From Lingula anatina (taxonomy: Eukaryota > Brachiopoda > Lingulata > Lingulida > Lingulidae), in contig NW_019775452.1 in the NCBI RefSeq assembly GCF_001039355.2, positions 92,189 through 156,188 on the forward strand: DNA of 64,000 nt, read 5' to 3'. Below the pieces are notes generated by a model that saw only the letters and a list, made by a program, of their open reading frames with translations, did not search any database and was not told where the DNA came from. Positions within the stretch are counted from its first letter, which is position 1, and each line of letters opens with the position of its first letter. Below are positions 1 through 42,667 of this stretch, piece by piece. A program made the translations under genes and the position numbers.

Positions 1-319
1 GGGGGGGGGGGAGAAATAAAGCAATTAAAAGTAACAGTTAATTCATCAAAGGGCTACCTGGATGAGTGAGATCATCTGTTTACCCCTCCTTTACCTGGAG
101 ATATATATTCTTTGATCAGATTTTTAATAAAATGTTCTGTACTTCTATCTCGAAAATTTCATGTACTTGTACTCCATGAAAATAAATTGTTTAATAAAAT
201 TAATATTATCTATCCTTGATTTGCATCATCACACTAAGAAATATTCAGAAAATGGATGAAAAGAACTTTGAACGTTGTATTCTTTACTTTATATTTGTAT
301 ATAAATATATATATTCTTC

Positions 320-379
320 GGGGGGGAATCGTCCGGGGGGGGAATTGTCCTGGGGGAATAGTCCGGGGGGGAATTGTCC
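320..379. repeat. Short G-rich minisatellite (about 4 units of 14-16 bp)
   Basis: Four imperfect tandem units of a G-run followed by GAATTGTCC (variants AATCGTCC and AATAGTCC). It lies just past the ENGASE stop codon, so on the ENGASE strand it would be a C-rich 3' UTR element. The first 12 bases of the window are also a poly-G run. Confidence 0.75.
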
Positions 380-406
380 TGATACCCAAGAGCAGTCATG
401 CACCTA

Positions 407-3400
407 TTATGTGAGAGATGTGACTTCATGTTTTTCAGGTTCCTTTGCACTAGCAAGGGGCTGAAAAATTTCACCCTTTCTCATGTGTTGAACAATGAAA
501 TAAAATTTATCACAGATTTCATTTGAAATGGGTAGCTGATCAATCATAAATGTGTGACCAGGAGTTTGTCCCAGCAAAAAGTAATTTTTCCTTAATGTTG
601 GATATTCTGTGTAAACCAACCACACAAAGCTGTACTCTACGTTCAACTTATGGTTATTCCAGTCTAACTTCACAGTCAGAAGCTGAGTATCGTCTGGAAT
701 GGACTTCAACTTCTTTGGCTGGCTCTGGTTTGAATGGAATGGCTGGAGAGAGATGTTTTTGGTATGTAACAAGGTTGGGCTTTCTATCTCATCACAATCT
801 TTCTGCTGTAATATCTGAAAATGAGATGAACAACAATTGTTGAATTTACAAAAGAGAGCTGGTAAATTAATGTATATGATTCCATTAATTTACTTAAGCT
901 ATGTTTCTGGCCTTCTGGTTAAATGAAAAAAATAGCATTATTATTATTATTTTTAGTATTTTTTTTGCTAAGAAAAGAGAAAAAAATCCATACATTGCTA
1001 TAGATATATTTAATAATACCAAATACCAATATTTGTACTACTTTGAGTCAGAACACTAGAGCACAGCAGTGTTAAAAACACTATTTAAACTGAAATTATG
1101 TTTTGCAAACTTAAAACAATAGGGGTGTATAAATTATATGAATTTCAAAATGGAGAAAAATTTGAGACTGATAACCATGTCTGACAAACACCACAAAAAA
1201 AGATTTCACCATTGCTTAAAAGAAAACCACCAAATTCAATTCCTGAAAGGAGATTTTTAGAAATCTGCTATGGCAGTGCATTTTAAACATTTTGAAAAAT
1301 TACCCAACACGTTTGCAAAAGTGTTTTGAATGGCTGAGTAAGGTAAACTTGGGCATAGAAGAAAAGTACTGACACTTGCAGTAAAACCTGATACACTGAC
1401 TGTTTCACACTAGCAATTCATTCACTGTGGCTCTATAGATCATAACTATGTAATATGATAACTACAGTTACCTGTATCTGTCCCAGAAAGATGCCTGCTT
1501 CTGTTGGTAGCGCAGAAGATTGTTTTGCACACATCCCAAGAGATATCTCAGTTATAACTCCACCACTAAACAGCTCTGACTCTTCAAGTCTGAAAACCCT
1601 TAAATTCAATATATTTAAAGATCATGCACTAAACTCTGTTATATCTATAACATCATGCTACGTGACTCTCAGCTGCCATGAGTAAATATTGAGACTTTAA
1701 ATCTTTTGCTGCTCTTCTAATCTGAAGAGATTTTATGTCAATAAGTGCTTCAATCTTTTTCTACTAACAGCAACAAAATAGCCAAAATAATGTGACTTTT
1801 CAGAAGAGAAGTTCTTTCTTAACTTTTACATTATTGCTACTTTTTTCTAATTCTTTTATTGGATCATTACAAATTATGACCAAGACAAAGTTTTACAAAT
1901 GTCCCACACCCTCACCTTGTCTCCCATCCACACTGGTTCTGTGACTGAGCCATTCTGTGCCAATTTGGTAATTCTTCCCCCTGCAGACTTTCTTTATTGA
2001 CCATGTCAGACACCTCACTAGCATTTCCAGCACTTTGGTCTCCTTCTCCTAGTGATATATTCACTGATTCTTCCTTCTTATTCCCAAAGTTAACATGCTT
2101 TGTTTTACCATCCTTCAAAACTGTCAACCTGAGGAATACATTGGTGGACATACCTGGGATAGCCTTCACTGTATAAGTTATCACCAGACTGCTTTCAATG
2201 GAAACTTCTGCAGCAAATAATCTGCAAGAGTATTATCAGAAAATTTTATAATAATTTCTCAGCTATTGTCTTAATAAGTTATTGTAATACTGCAGGCCCG
2301 TAGCCAGCAATTTCAGAGGTGGGGTTTAGTTTTCTTATTTACCATAAAATCCCCAGTACATAGGTCAAATTTTACCCAGAGTGAACCTTTTCCCAGCAAA
2401 AAGGGTGGTTCTTTCGAACCCCCCGAATCCCCCCCTGGCTGTACTGTTTTATCAATATGCAACAATACCAATCAAAACGATACTATTATGTAATAAAGTG
2501 AATGGAAAGTAGTTTACAACTTTTAAGTCCACAAATGACCATTTCCAGGCATGCAGATATTATCATCAACCAAGAATAAATTCCACTTGAAACATGTCCA
2601 AGATCAAATCTATCATGAATTCTCAAAAACCCAGCAAAGCTACCCATTGAAATAAGTTTGGAATTTTAAAAAGTATGTGCAACTAAAGTACAGTGAGGCT
2701 AACCTTACTTAAAAGAAATAAAAGCAAAAAATAACGTACAAAAAGGTTATGAAATTCTTAATCCTTTCATTCCACATTTTCTGTGTCATTCTTGCCCAGC
2801 TTCAGGACCTATTTCTACACTGAATTACGAGTTACCAGTTACACACACACACACACCTGAAAATAATGTCTGACCCATCTGCAGGCAGCATGCCAGTGAG
2901 CTTGAGGCAAGACCCTCCAATGTAGGCAGCATCCGTACACAGGCTCATGTGCTGTTGTTTCCGTTCTTGAGTAAACTGATCATTGGTGAATGTGGGCTGG
3001 GGACGCTGTAGACTGAGGTTATGCCACGGTGTGGTGGACATTTTCTAAATGACAAAAGTCACATGGTTGGAGAGATGTTTTTGGTACATAACAAGGTTGT
3101 GCTTTCTATCTCATCAAAATATATCATATACGAATATCAGTATAAATCAACTCTAGAACAATGGATGATCTATTAGCATAAAATGTGTTTGGATAAATTA
3201 ACATAATAACCTAAGGATTTTTTTTCTAAAAAAATATACAATGTCATATCATCTTTAAACAAGGACAAAAAAAATATAAAAAATTGGTTCACAAATATTT
3301 CACACCCAAGTAGAATGTTTTTATGAGTTAAGAAATCCAGCACAAACCATAAATAAGACAAAACACAGAAGGACATGTACTTAATAAAATATTATAGTAC

Positions 3401-6400
3401 ATACCTCTCCCCACTGAAAGAAACTGTTTCCAAAACCCTGGCAGAATGAGGTAGCAAACGGTAGGTCTCTGACAACAGGATGGACAGCGCAGTGTTCATG
3501 AAGGAAACTCCAGAACCTAGAGGATAAAAATTTTGTTACATCCAGTTCTTAGACGGAAAAAGAAATCTTCAGCACTTATGTGCTTTTGGAAATCCTTGTA
3601 TATTTTCAGTATGCATTCCACATGTAAATTTATTTTAAAATCAATATCAGTCAAAAATTGTTAAAATCATAAATGTTCTACAAGTACTTGTCTATGAATG
3701 GAAATAGCTACAGTAGGCAAAATGAGTACAGTATTGTTGAAGATGGCTTGCAAATTGGCCATTTATCAATATAGTGGATGGATCAGATCACAGATAGAAA
3801 AAGTGATAAAATACTAACTTATTTTCATTTTCTGTAAACTCCTCCTTGCCCAGTTTCTCATAGACCCAACCCTGAGCAAATATGGCAACAGACAGACCTT
3901 GTCTCCTGGCCACAGTGACAGCCTTGAAAATAGGAAAGGAAATGAAAATTCAGTATACTGAAAAGAAATAAGAGTAACTGCTTATTAAAAGTTATATGAA
4001 AACAAGAGAACACAATTCATTGTTATAACTTACAATCAAAATTTCAGTTGCACACTAATATTCAAATGATGCAAATAAATTTATGTTATTGACTTAATGT
4101 TACTTCAGCAGATGGCAAATAAGTCAAAAAGTGTCAATGCATATGCAACACAGTCAATACATGAATGTATTCAACTTCCAAACTCAATCAGACATTTAAG
4201 TGATTTTTATGTCTGAGGTCTTCTAGTGTTTGTGAGATCCCTGTGTTTAAACTTTAATAAATTTATTATTGATTCTGTGTTAAGAAAGAAAAAAAATGAG
4301 AGACAGAGAAAGAGAGAGATCATAAGACTATCTACAGATTTCATTATCTCAATAATATTAGAAAAATAAAAGACACTAAAATTCTACTACATACACTTCT
4401 ACCCTTTAAATTGATAAGTACCACAGTAGAGTGCTTATTTGTCTCAGTAAATTAACCATCATCTTAAAATACCTCTTTGGTATTGAAACCTCCTCCTCCA
4501 AAACAATTCCTGCCAAACACATCAACACCAACATACACATCATGAGGCCTCTGCTTGGCAACAGCTCTGGCAAAAGAATTCCTGAGCTTCTCTTCTGTCC
4601 AAGTATAGTTGAGAAATATCCCGTCACAAACATCAAAAAAAGCACTGAAATGCAAAACATGTTACAGTTACCTTGCATACATTAATAAAGCTTCACTATA
4701 AAAGACAGGGGCGGATTTAGGCCGTCTTCTGGGTCTTCTGGAAGACGGTCAGATTTTCAAGTTTACATTGATGGGTATCTAATTTTTTCTGTTGGAAGAC
4801 GGTCAAAATTGGAGGATGAATCAACAAAGATAATTTGGAAGACTGTCAGTAAATAGCTCTGGATCCGCCCCTGAAAGACCTAACTTGAATTTAAATTATC
4901 ATTCTGTAAAAGAAGTCTACTTAAATTTAAAGAAAAAAAAATCATTGATGTTCATGATTTTCAACAGTGACTGACAGCAAAAACCACAATATCCATGGGC
5001 TTATCCCATGGTTTGTTTTCCTCAGGGGCTTTTTATATATAACAATTCTAAAACTATGAACAAAAAGCGATACTTTAAAGTTTAAAAAAATTAAAATAAA
5101 ATTAAAACTCAGAATATATTTACTATCCATAATTTCTACACCAAGAAATTTTAAAATACTTTTTAAAAAATCACAAGGAAAAAAATCCTACCTGTTGTTC
5201 TCGTTAAGCTCATCCTGCCAATTGAGCTTTCCACTAGTGATAACACTATCATACCAAATAACCTGTGAGTGTGGATTGACATCATGCATGGCTTTGGTAA
5301 GCTGTCGAACAAACTCAATCAGGTGGCCCACCTCATCTTTCTAGAAATTAAGCAACTTGTATGATCACTCTGCACCTTCTACTTTTGACCCACTGATCAC
5401 TCAGAATTGTAGTCCTCAGAAAACTTTTAGGGCACATCAAAATGACATGTCACTATTCCCCAGATGAAATCTGTGGTTAAGGTAAAACTAGTCTAAAATA
5501 ACTGCTTATATTTTCAGACCTTACAAGTAATCAACTTTACTGTTTTATGTCAGACTCTAAATGTACTTGTCACTTGCCTTGAACCAGTGGGCAAGGTCAC
5601 AGACTCTATAATCAGGTACATTTCTACTTAAACTAGATGAAATGGTGCAAAACTTTATACAAGTACCTCATAAATAAAAAGGTGTGGAAATAGGTCTTTA
5701 TTTATATATATTGTACATTTCACCTCAATAACCTAACATTTCATATTCCCATTTAAACACTAACAATAAATTTGAGCAAACCTTAATCTCATTCTCAATA
5801 TTGACAAGCCAGCCATCAAAGTTGCAAAATGTAGCTATTTCCACCATCCTCTTTACTAAATCCATGTATGCCTTCTCTGAACTGAGGAAGCTCCTACACC
5901 TGGAGGCTCCGTCATCCCATTCTGTGATCAAAGTACCTGGATAGAACAAGAAAACCATATTGTGTAGACACTGTATCCTTGAAAAAATTATGATAAATAC
6001 AAAGAGCTGATCTCTGAACATAAAAATGAATATCTGCAAGAATTTTTTAGGATAAAAATGCAATTAACAATTACCATGAACGAATATCATTAATTATTAA
6101 CCATATTCCTTAAAAATCTTGATGCAATATGCACTAAGCTTCTTTGAGACTCACAGTATGAACTTTTCTCAATTTTTGGAATAGCAGGAGTGTTGGATAA
6201 ATTGATTTTAGAATATTTGGGTAAGGCTCCCCCACCTCCACCTAGAATTGCCTAAACACCATATCAATGGATTTCATTTTTTTACACTCTTTGTGTACCT
6301 AGCATTGGCACTCCATGCCTGTGAGCAGCATTGGTCCAGCCTGGTGGAGGGATTGTGATAAAGTAATGGCTAAAGTAGACAAATGTATCTATGGACTGCC

Positions 6401-7989
6401 AGTGGAAAAACCTATAGCTATTGCAGTCATCACTGCCTTGAACAAACCTGCATAAACAAGACAAAGAAAAAAATCTGTATTGGTTATATATTTTTCAGTC
6501 ATTGGTTATACACTTAATCTTACAAGTTGCTTCAGTTAAAGTTTTTTAAGTTAACCAATTGTCAATCCATATTACTTTACTTTCAGCTATTCCCCAATAG
6601 AAAAAGGCAATACTAAAGGTAATAACATCAATCACGTTTATGTACTATGCTATAATTCATTAAATGAATAAAACAAAATCATAATGCCAGCACACCTGTC
6701 CTGGAGATAGCCTCCAGCCATATCATGGCAGATAAGTGTCCTTGGACGATCTGGACGTGGTTGACCAGTGAATGGGACAGTAGACACATAGTGTTGGTGA
6801 TCTTCTTTTTGCCATACACTAAGGTCTTCTAATGTCTTGATAGGAAGGCAGACTGGGCCACATTCTGAAATATAAAGAACACTGGATAATTATACAGAAG
6901 TGGTAAAAAAGGTAATTTAATGGGGTTACATGGTACAGGTTATACATGTAGCTGAACCTGGGATAAAGATATATTTTTGTCATTTCCTCCTCCTATCTTG
7001 CTCTCCATAGCTAGGAAATCAAGTTCTAATGGTATACTTATGAAAAAACTTGGAATCAAATATTTTTCCTTATATTGCACATTCAATGAATACCTTCAAT
7101 TTGCCTATTCATTTCACATTCACATATTTAGCAAATATATTTAAACTGTATCTACATTGTTAAGCTTATTGTTTGGCATATTAGCATTATGAAAAAGAAA
7201 GAATGTGCACTTCCAGTGGCGAATTCCAGATAAACACTCCTTCTCAATATATGTTCAATTTAATTTTTTTATAAGTGAGAGTAAGAATTTTTTGTGGAAC
7301 TTAATGAACTTCAGTATAGCAACTTAAAAAATAAAAATTATAGTTACAAGATTTATACATTCTCACACAAAAACATAAACGGGTTAATTTTAAACCTTGG
7401 TTACTGTTGCTCATAGCATCATATCTCACATTCTACTATTGATCTAGTTCATTTTAATTAAAGTAGAATATCTGCAACTTGTAAGGAAGTGGGTATAGTG
7501 TCTAACATCTCAGAAAATGTCTTAAATGTTTATTTCAAATAATTTGGTAAATAGTTTGCGGTTACTTAATTTCATGGTGTCACCAGGTTTTTAAACTTTT
7601 TTTGTAATATTTTAGCCATTAACAAAATCCTCAATTTAATTTCCTCCATTATAAGCGAACACAGTTAAAAGTATTAGACGACACACGGCAAAACCACCAA
7701 AGTAGGCTAAACCTTCGTTACTTCGTCTCCATAATAGCAATGCATGAATTTCAAATTTTTCAAAGATTTACTTTTAAAAAAGCCAGATTTATCACTTTAT
7801 GCCGCTAGAGATTTCGAAAACGTAGGCTACATGTAGAATTCGCGACTACTGAGTACACCCGCGGTATCTTTCAACTCATTTTCACTTAAATTCTCATCAA
7901 ATCAAATCGCCCCCTCCCCCTCTGACAACGATGTTCATGAACTACGACTTAATCTCACCTGGCTGCACTGGAACGAATTGAGGCATCAT
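407..7989 (-). CDS. ENGASE: Cytosolic endo-beta-N-acetylglucosaminidase (GH85), complete 12-exon gene
   Basis: ENGASE cleaves the chitobiose core (GlcNAc-beta-1,4-GlcNAc) of N-glycans, mainly on free oligosaccharides and misfolded glycoproteins in the cytosol. Coding exons on the minus strand, 5' to 3': 7989-7959, 6864-6696, 6447-6299, 5936-5782, 5340-5192, 4644-4473, 3922-3819, 3516-3405, 3044-2857, 2221-1916, 1589-1472, 814-407. They sum to 2061 nt, which gives 686 residues plus TAA and is close to the vertebrate protein (about 740). All junctions are GT-AG and in phase. Family signatures are TLICHDMAGGYLQDR near residues 55-70, TLITEWDDGAS at 118-128, and GWLVNIENEI at 158-167. The last holds the N-x-E catalytic pair of GH85 (Asn162 and Glu164). 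VIWYDSV and DVYVGVDVFGRN follow. No signal peptide is visible, as expected for a cytosolic enzyme. Two ATGs lie side by side at the start (7989 and 7986). The start is chosen because it is the only short first exon ending in a donor with the right phase. The neighbouring kinase gene is divergent. Family assignment is very secure; the exact N-terminus is less so. Confidence 0.95.
2293..2440. mobile_element. Small inverted-repeat element, copy A (ENGASE intron)
   Basis: This stretch aligns with 17122-17305: both begin CAGGCCC(G/A)TAGCCAGCAATTTC, share TTTTACCCAGAG in the middle, and end in a C-run followed by CCTGGCT. The terminal sequence and the end of the other copy (CTGGCTACGGACCTG) are inverted repeats. 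Copy A has lost its last few bases. It is non-coding, and I infer a non-autonomous DNA transposon. Confidence 0.7.
2841..2856. repeat. (AC)8 microsatellite forming a splice donor
   Basis: Eight AC units. Read on the minus strand they are a (GT)n run that begins exactly at the 5' splice site after the ENGASE exon 3044-2857, so the donor is CAG followed by GTGTGT. Confidence 0.85.
3068..3120. repeat. Duplicated fragment of the last ENGASE exon inside an ENGASE intron
   Basis: About 53 bases closely match 743-798, which straddles the coding start of the last ENGASE exon. Shared blocks include GAGATGTTTTTGGTA, AACAAGGTTG and GCTTTCTATCTCATCA. The copy lies between exons 3516-3405 and 3044-2857 in the same orientation. 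It has small indels and no usable frame. Confidence 0.75.
4706..4873. mobile_element. 168-bp MITE, copy 1 (ENGASE intron)
   Basis: The ends are perfect 11-bp inverted repeats (CAGGGGCGGAT and ATCCGCCCCTG). It is flanked by the direct repeat AAAGA on both sides, a likely target-site duplication. A second full-length copy of the same 168 bp lies at 52761-52928. Internally a GAAGACGGTCA motif recurs. It has no coding capacity. The termini resemble hAT-type elements, but the 5-6 bp flanking repeat is shorter than the 8 bp usual for hAT, so the superfamily stays open. Confidence 0.88.
7213..7229. mobile_element. Solitary transposon terminal-repeat fragment
   Basis: CCAGTGGCGAATTCCAG matches, with two changes and a one-base indel, the reverse complement of 45135-45150 (CTGGATTCGCCATTGG). 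This end sequence is typical of hAT-like elements. No matching second end was found nearby. Confidence 0.45.
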
Positions 7990-9185
7990 TCAGTTCTTGT
8001 TCCCTTACACTTACTTTCTACCAAACTGTTTCTTGTTTCGATTAGAAGCCGGCACCAGTCTCGGTTTCATTCAGATTATAGAGTAACATATGACCTTGAC
8101 CTTCAGCTAACTTGCAGATTAGGGGAGACTGCCAACTTCAGCGAAACTTCTTTTTTTTTTGTTTGTTTGTTTGTTGGTTTGTTTTTTGTTTCATCTTGAA
8201 ATAATAGATGTAACACTACAGTACTATTGCAACGTTTAATGGCAGATATGGGAAGTTGTTTTTTTCTTTTTTTTTTTTTTACTTACTTACTGAAAGTTTT
8301 CCCTCAGGAGAAACAGATGGGGAAGGGTAGGTGGCAGGTGCTCCCCCCTCCCCTTTTGTATCTTCCAGTAGGGCAATGGTTCCAAAAAATGACAGCGAAT
8401 TTAAAACCAAGCAATTTGCCATCTCTTCTCGCAGAAAATGCTATCCAGCCAGGGGAGGGGGGGGGGGCATGGGGCATACAAGCACGTACATGTATACCTG
8501 AAAATGTACAAGTCTAAAACGCGCTATAAGCCATTCCCCCCATTTGTGGAAATTAAATTGATTTAAATTTGCAACCCATTTCAGAAGTATAGACATATGT
8601 GTTTTCCATAAAACGTTGCTCACCAGTCAGACCTGTCACGCGAATTCAGAAATTTAATGGAACGATATGATATGTCTAACATGCAGAAGATTGTTAGGAA
8701 CTATCATTAAGATTTTCATCTAAATCATGTTAACAATTTAAAACGACTGAATTGAATTCTTTGGTTTGAATAGGCTTTCAGTTTGAAATCCATTTAGAGT
8801 CACCAATGGTTAACTCAATTAAAAAAATAAATTATAGGCTTTCATATAACTGGAAAAAAGGCCATTTACCATTTCTGGTTCAGTGCAAAATATCATTTTG
8901 ACTCAATTAACAGTATTTTTTTCTTTTTATATTCATGCATTATTTAATATTTCTACAACTTTTTCTTTGATCTGCAATAAATAACAGTAATGGTAGATTT
9001 ATCATGTTAAAAATTAACTAATCTAAAGTCTGTAGTCCTATCACAATCCTTTCGCCTCTTCAGTTTTCAATCTTTGAAAAATGCACAATCAAGCTCGAAT
9101 GCGGCGTCACAGTTCCCTGTTCGCTTCTAAAATCTGCTGAGAAAATGTGATTTTTAGCAGTGTCAGTGACAAGATATTGCATTAG
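7990..9185. other. Divergent intergenic region between ENGASE and the SLK-type kinase
   Basis: The two start codons are 1.5 kb apart and point away from each other. The stretch contains T-rich and GTTT-repeat runs (8150-8195), a poly-T tract (8265-8280) and a poly-G tract near 8455-8468. I see no open frame with coding character. It should hold the ENGASE 5' UTR and promoter, but no TATA box or clear core element is evident. Confidence 0.5.
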
Positions 9186-40177
<30,992 letters not shown>

Positions 40178-40440
40178 TTTTATACAGCATATTTATTATT
40201 ATTATTATCATTATTATCATTGCATATTATTCTCTGTACAGGCATAATGTTGAACTGACTGAAATGCTGAAATAATCCAATCCACAAAGATGAAATTATG
40301 AATTTTGAGTTAACATGGATTTACATCTGCAGGAACAGAGACAGGGAGAGTTACAACCCATGTATACAAAGGAATGTTATATTCAGAATGAACTGCAGAT
40401 AATTATGAACCTCAAAGTTGTTCAAAATTTCATGATTAGT

Positions 40441-42658
40441 AAAAAAAAAAAATGGGTCACAAAAGCTGCAGGCCAATTCTTGCTGTAAACCCTACCAATG
40501 CCTTATTACAGAATGGCCAATATTCTGAATGACAACTCTATCATTTTGTGTGTTATTGACATTGCATAAATCAGTGGAAAGAAATCCGTTTGTGAAACTT
40601 TTCTGGTTTCTGGAGTTATGATCACACATCATTTGTCTAAATTTCAAATTGATATAAAAATGTCATGTTTTAAAATGCTTGAGGCAATGCATTTAATCAC
40701 AAGGCAAGACATTATTGCATGTTAATTTAAATGGTATATCTACTTCCTGAACCTAAGAACAAGGGATGAATAGAAATAACTCCATTATCATTACCCATTT
40801 TTGCTTGTCACTGGGCTATATATTTATATATGTATATTGTCATGTTACCATGACAATGCATTCTTGATTACAGGCACTGTTCTACTTCTATCAAGGTTTG
40901 ATACATATCAAATTTGTTGCCAGGCAAGGAAAAGCATAATTTTTGTGAAAAGACAATTTTTTTCTGGGTGTCACAGCAATAGATAATCAGGCTTTTGCTG
41001 CTTTCTGTACAAGCGATCTTCTCAAAGCTTTATTGGTTTCAACTATCTGAGATGTCTGCCTTTTTGAAAGTGGGGTCAGTAAGTGTGGCATATATTTGAT
41101 AGTTTAGTTATTTCTTTTTTATAAAGATATGAAATTTTTCTCAGCTTGTCTGTGGAGTTAAACCAGACAAAATTGGTAAGTAAAAAGCAGCATAGCATGT
41201 TCAAGCCAACATGTTAAAACTACTTAAAAGATAAGTTTCATATTTTGGGCAAGGAATTAAGTACGTGTACATGTGGATACTTTGAATTCCTATAGAAGTG
41301 ACTGAGCTTCAAATGTAACCCGTACAATGGCCAGGAGTCTGAAGTCAGAAGTCCAGAAACTTCAGCTGTGCTGGTGATTTACTAAATATTCAACTGACTG
41401 TGCACAAGGCAAAATACAACTAACAACTGTAACCAAGCACGATTTATGAAATTGTCTACATATATGATAATTATTATGAAGTAAACCAGCATTGCTGTAT
41501 TGAATAATGTACAGATTATGTAAAAATCCATTGATATAATGATTAAACATTTTAAATATGTTACATATTGTGCTGAAATTCAGTTAATCTAAAATAAAAG
41601 CTTTGTTTTCTAAAAGAAAATTGTGTTGTGTGACAAACAAACCCAACTATCCACTTCGAAACCACATGGACATATTTTAACGTATTCTAAACAAAATAAT
41701 TAGATAATTGGTGGATTCGCCTGGTTAAGGTAATAAAACCTTTTTTTCTGCAATGCACATCTCCATCAACACAAAAATGATAGCATTGAAATCCAACGTG
41801 TGGCCAGTCCTCTTGTATGTTTGTGAATGCTGGGATATCTCCAACAAAAATAAGAAGAAACTGGAAGACACCAAAATGTGTTGATTACATGTATTGTTAA
41901 GAATATCCTGGACAGTAAGAAAGGCCAATGAAGAAATGTTACAACTCACAGGAATACAATACTCACTGATGAAAACAATGAAAAAAAGACATGAAGTCTC
42001 TAGGCCATACCATCAGTATAGACAGAATAGAAACACTTGTACTCTGTGGGGAAAATTGAAGGAAGTAGTAGAGGAAGACAAAAAACGTCATACATTGATA
42101 ATCTTAATGCATTTGTCCCAAGTCAACTGTACAACAAGGAGCTGAAAATAACTGGAGGACCGTGATAGTCGATGCCTACACCAGGCCTGACACTCGGTGA
42201 TGATGATCTGCAATGTACTATAGGTGTTGTTTTAAATCTATAAATGTTGCAAATGTGTTTTTTTATATCAGCCCTATACAATTAAAACAGGACTGAAGTA
42301 AGACCAAAAAACAATAGGTAAGGATGCTTAACAAAAGTACAAATCCATTTTTTCATTGAAAATATGCACATCCAGACTGAGCAACTGAAATGGATGAAAT
42401 TGTAACTTTTCCAGCTGCCATATGCTACATATATTTATACATTCTAATGTCATTTTCGTCTATTACACTTACAGTGAATACAGTTACTTGCATATGAATG
42501 CTTTGTACAATTATATATAATTTACTGATCCCATATTACTATTATATCATTTAAAGTCTTTCAGAACTTGGTTTTAGACAAGCTGCAGGCGATATGTGAT
42601 CTTCTTAAATCGGAAAACAATTAAAATCAATTCCGCTGAAAAAGAAACTTCACGCAGC
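40441..42658 (+). repeat. Large direct duplication downstream of the kinase gene, copy 1
   Basis: About 2.2 kb starting at a poly-A run and recurring at 42668-44898 with scattered substitutions and small indels. It breaks off at CACGCAGC, followed by eight unmatched bases and a single N at 42667. It includes a LINE remnant. Confidence 0.95.
41753..42190 (+). mobile_element. Degraded LINE 3' fragment (end of reverse transcriptase ORF), copy 1
   Basis: Translation shows the region that ends many non-LTR retrotransposon polymerases: LLYVCECWDISNKNKKKLE (compare the L-Y-G-x-E-x-W-x-x-x-x-x-x-x-K-L-E pattern), a bipartite R-I-L-R-I-S-W stretch, then N-E-E-M-L. It ends in a basic tail with a G-K-x-E-G-like piece after a frameshift. 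The frame is broken by a TGA where copy 2 reads TGC. The exact clade (RTE, CR1 or similar) cannot be fixed by eye. Confidence 0.6.
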
Positions 42659-42667
42659 TTTATAGTN

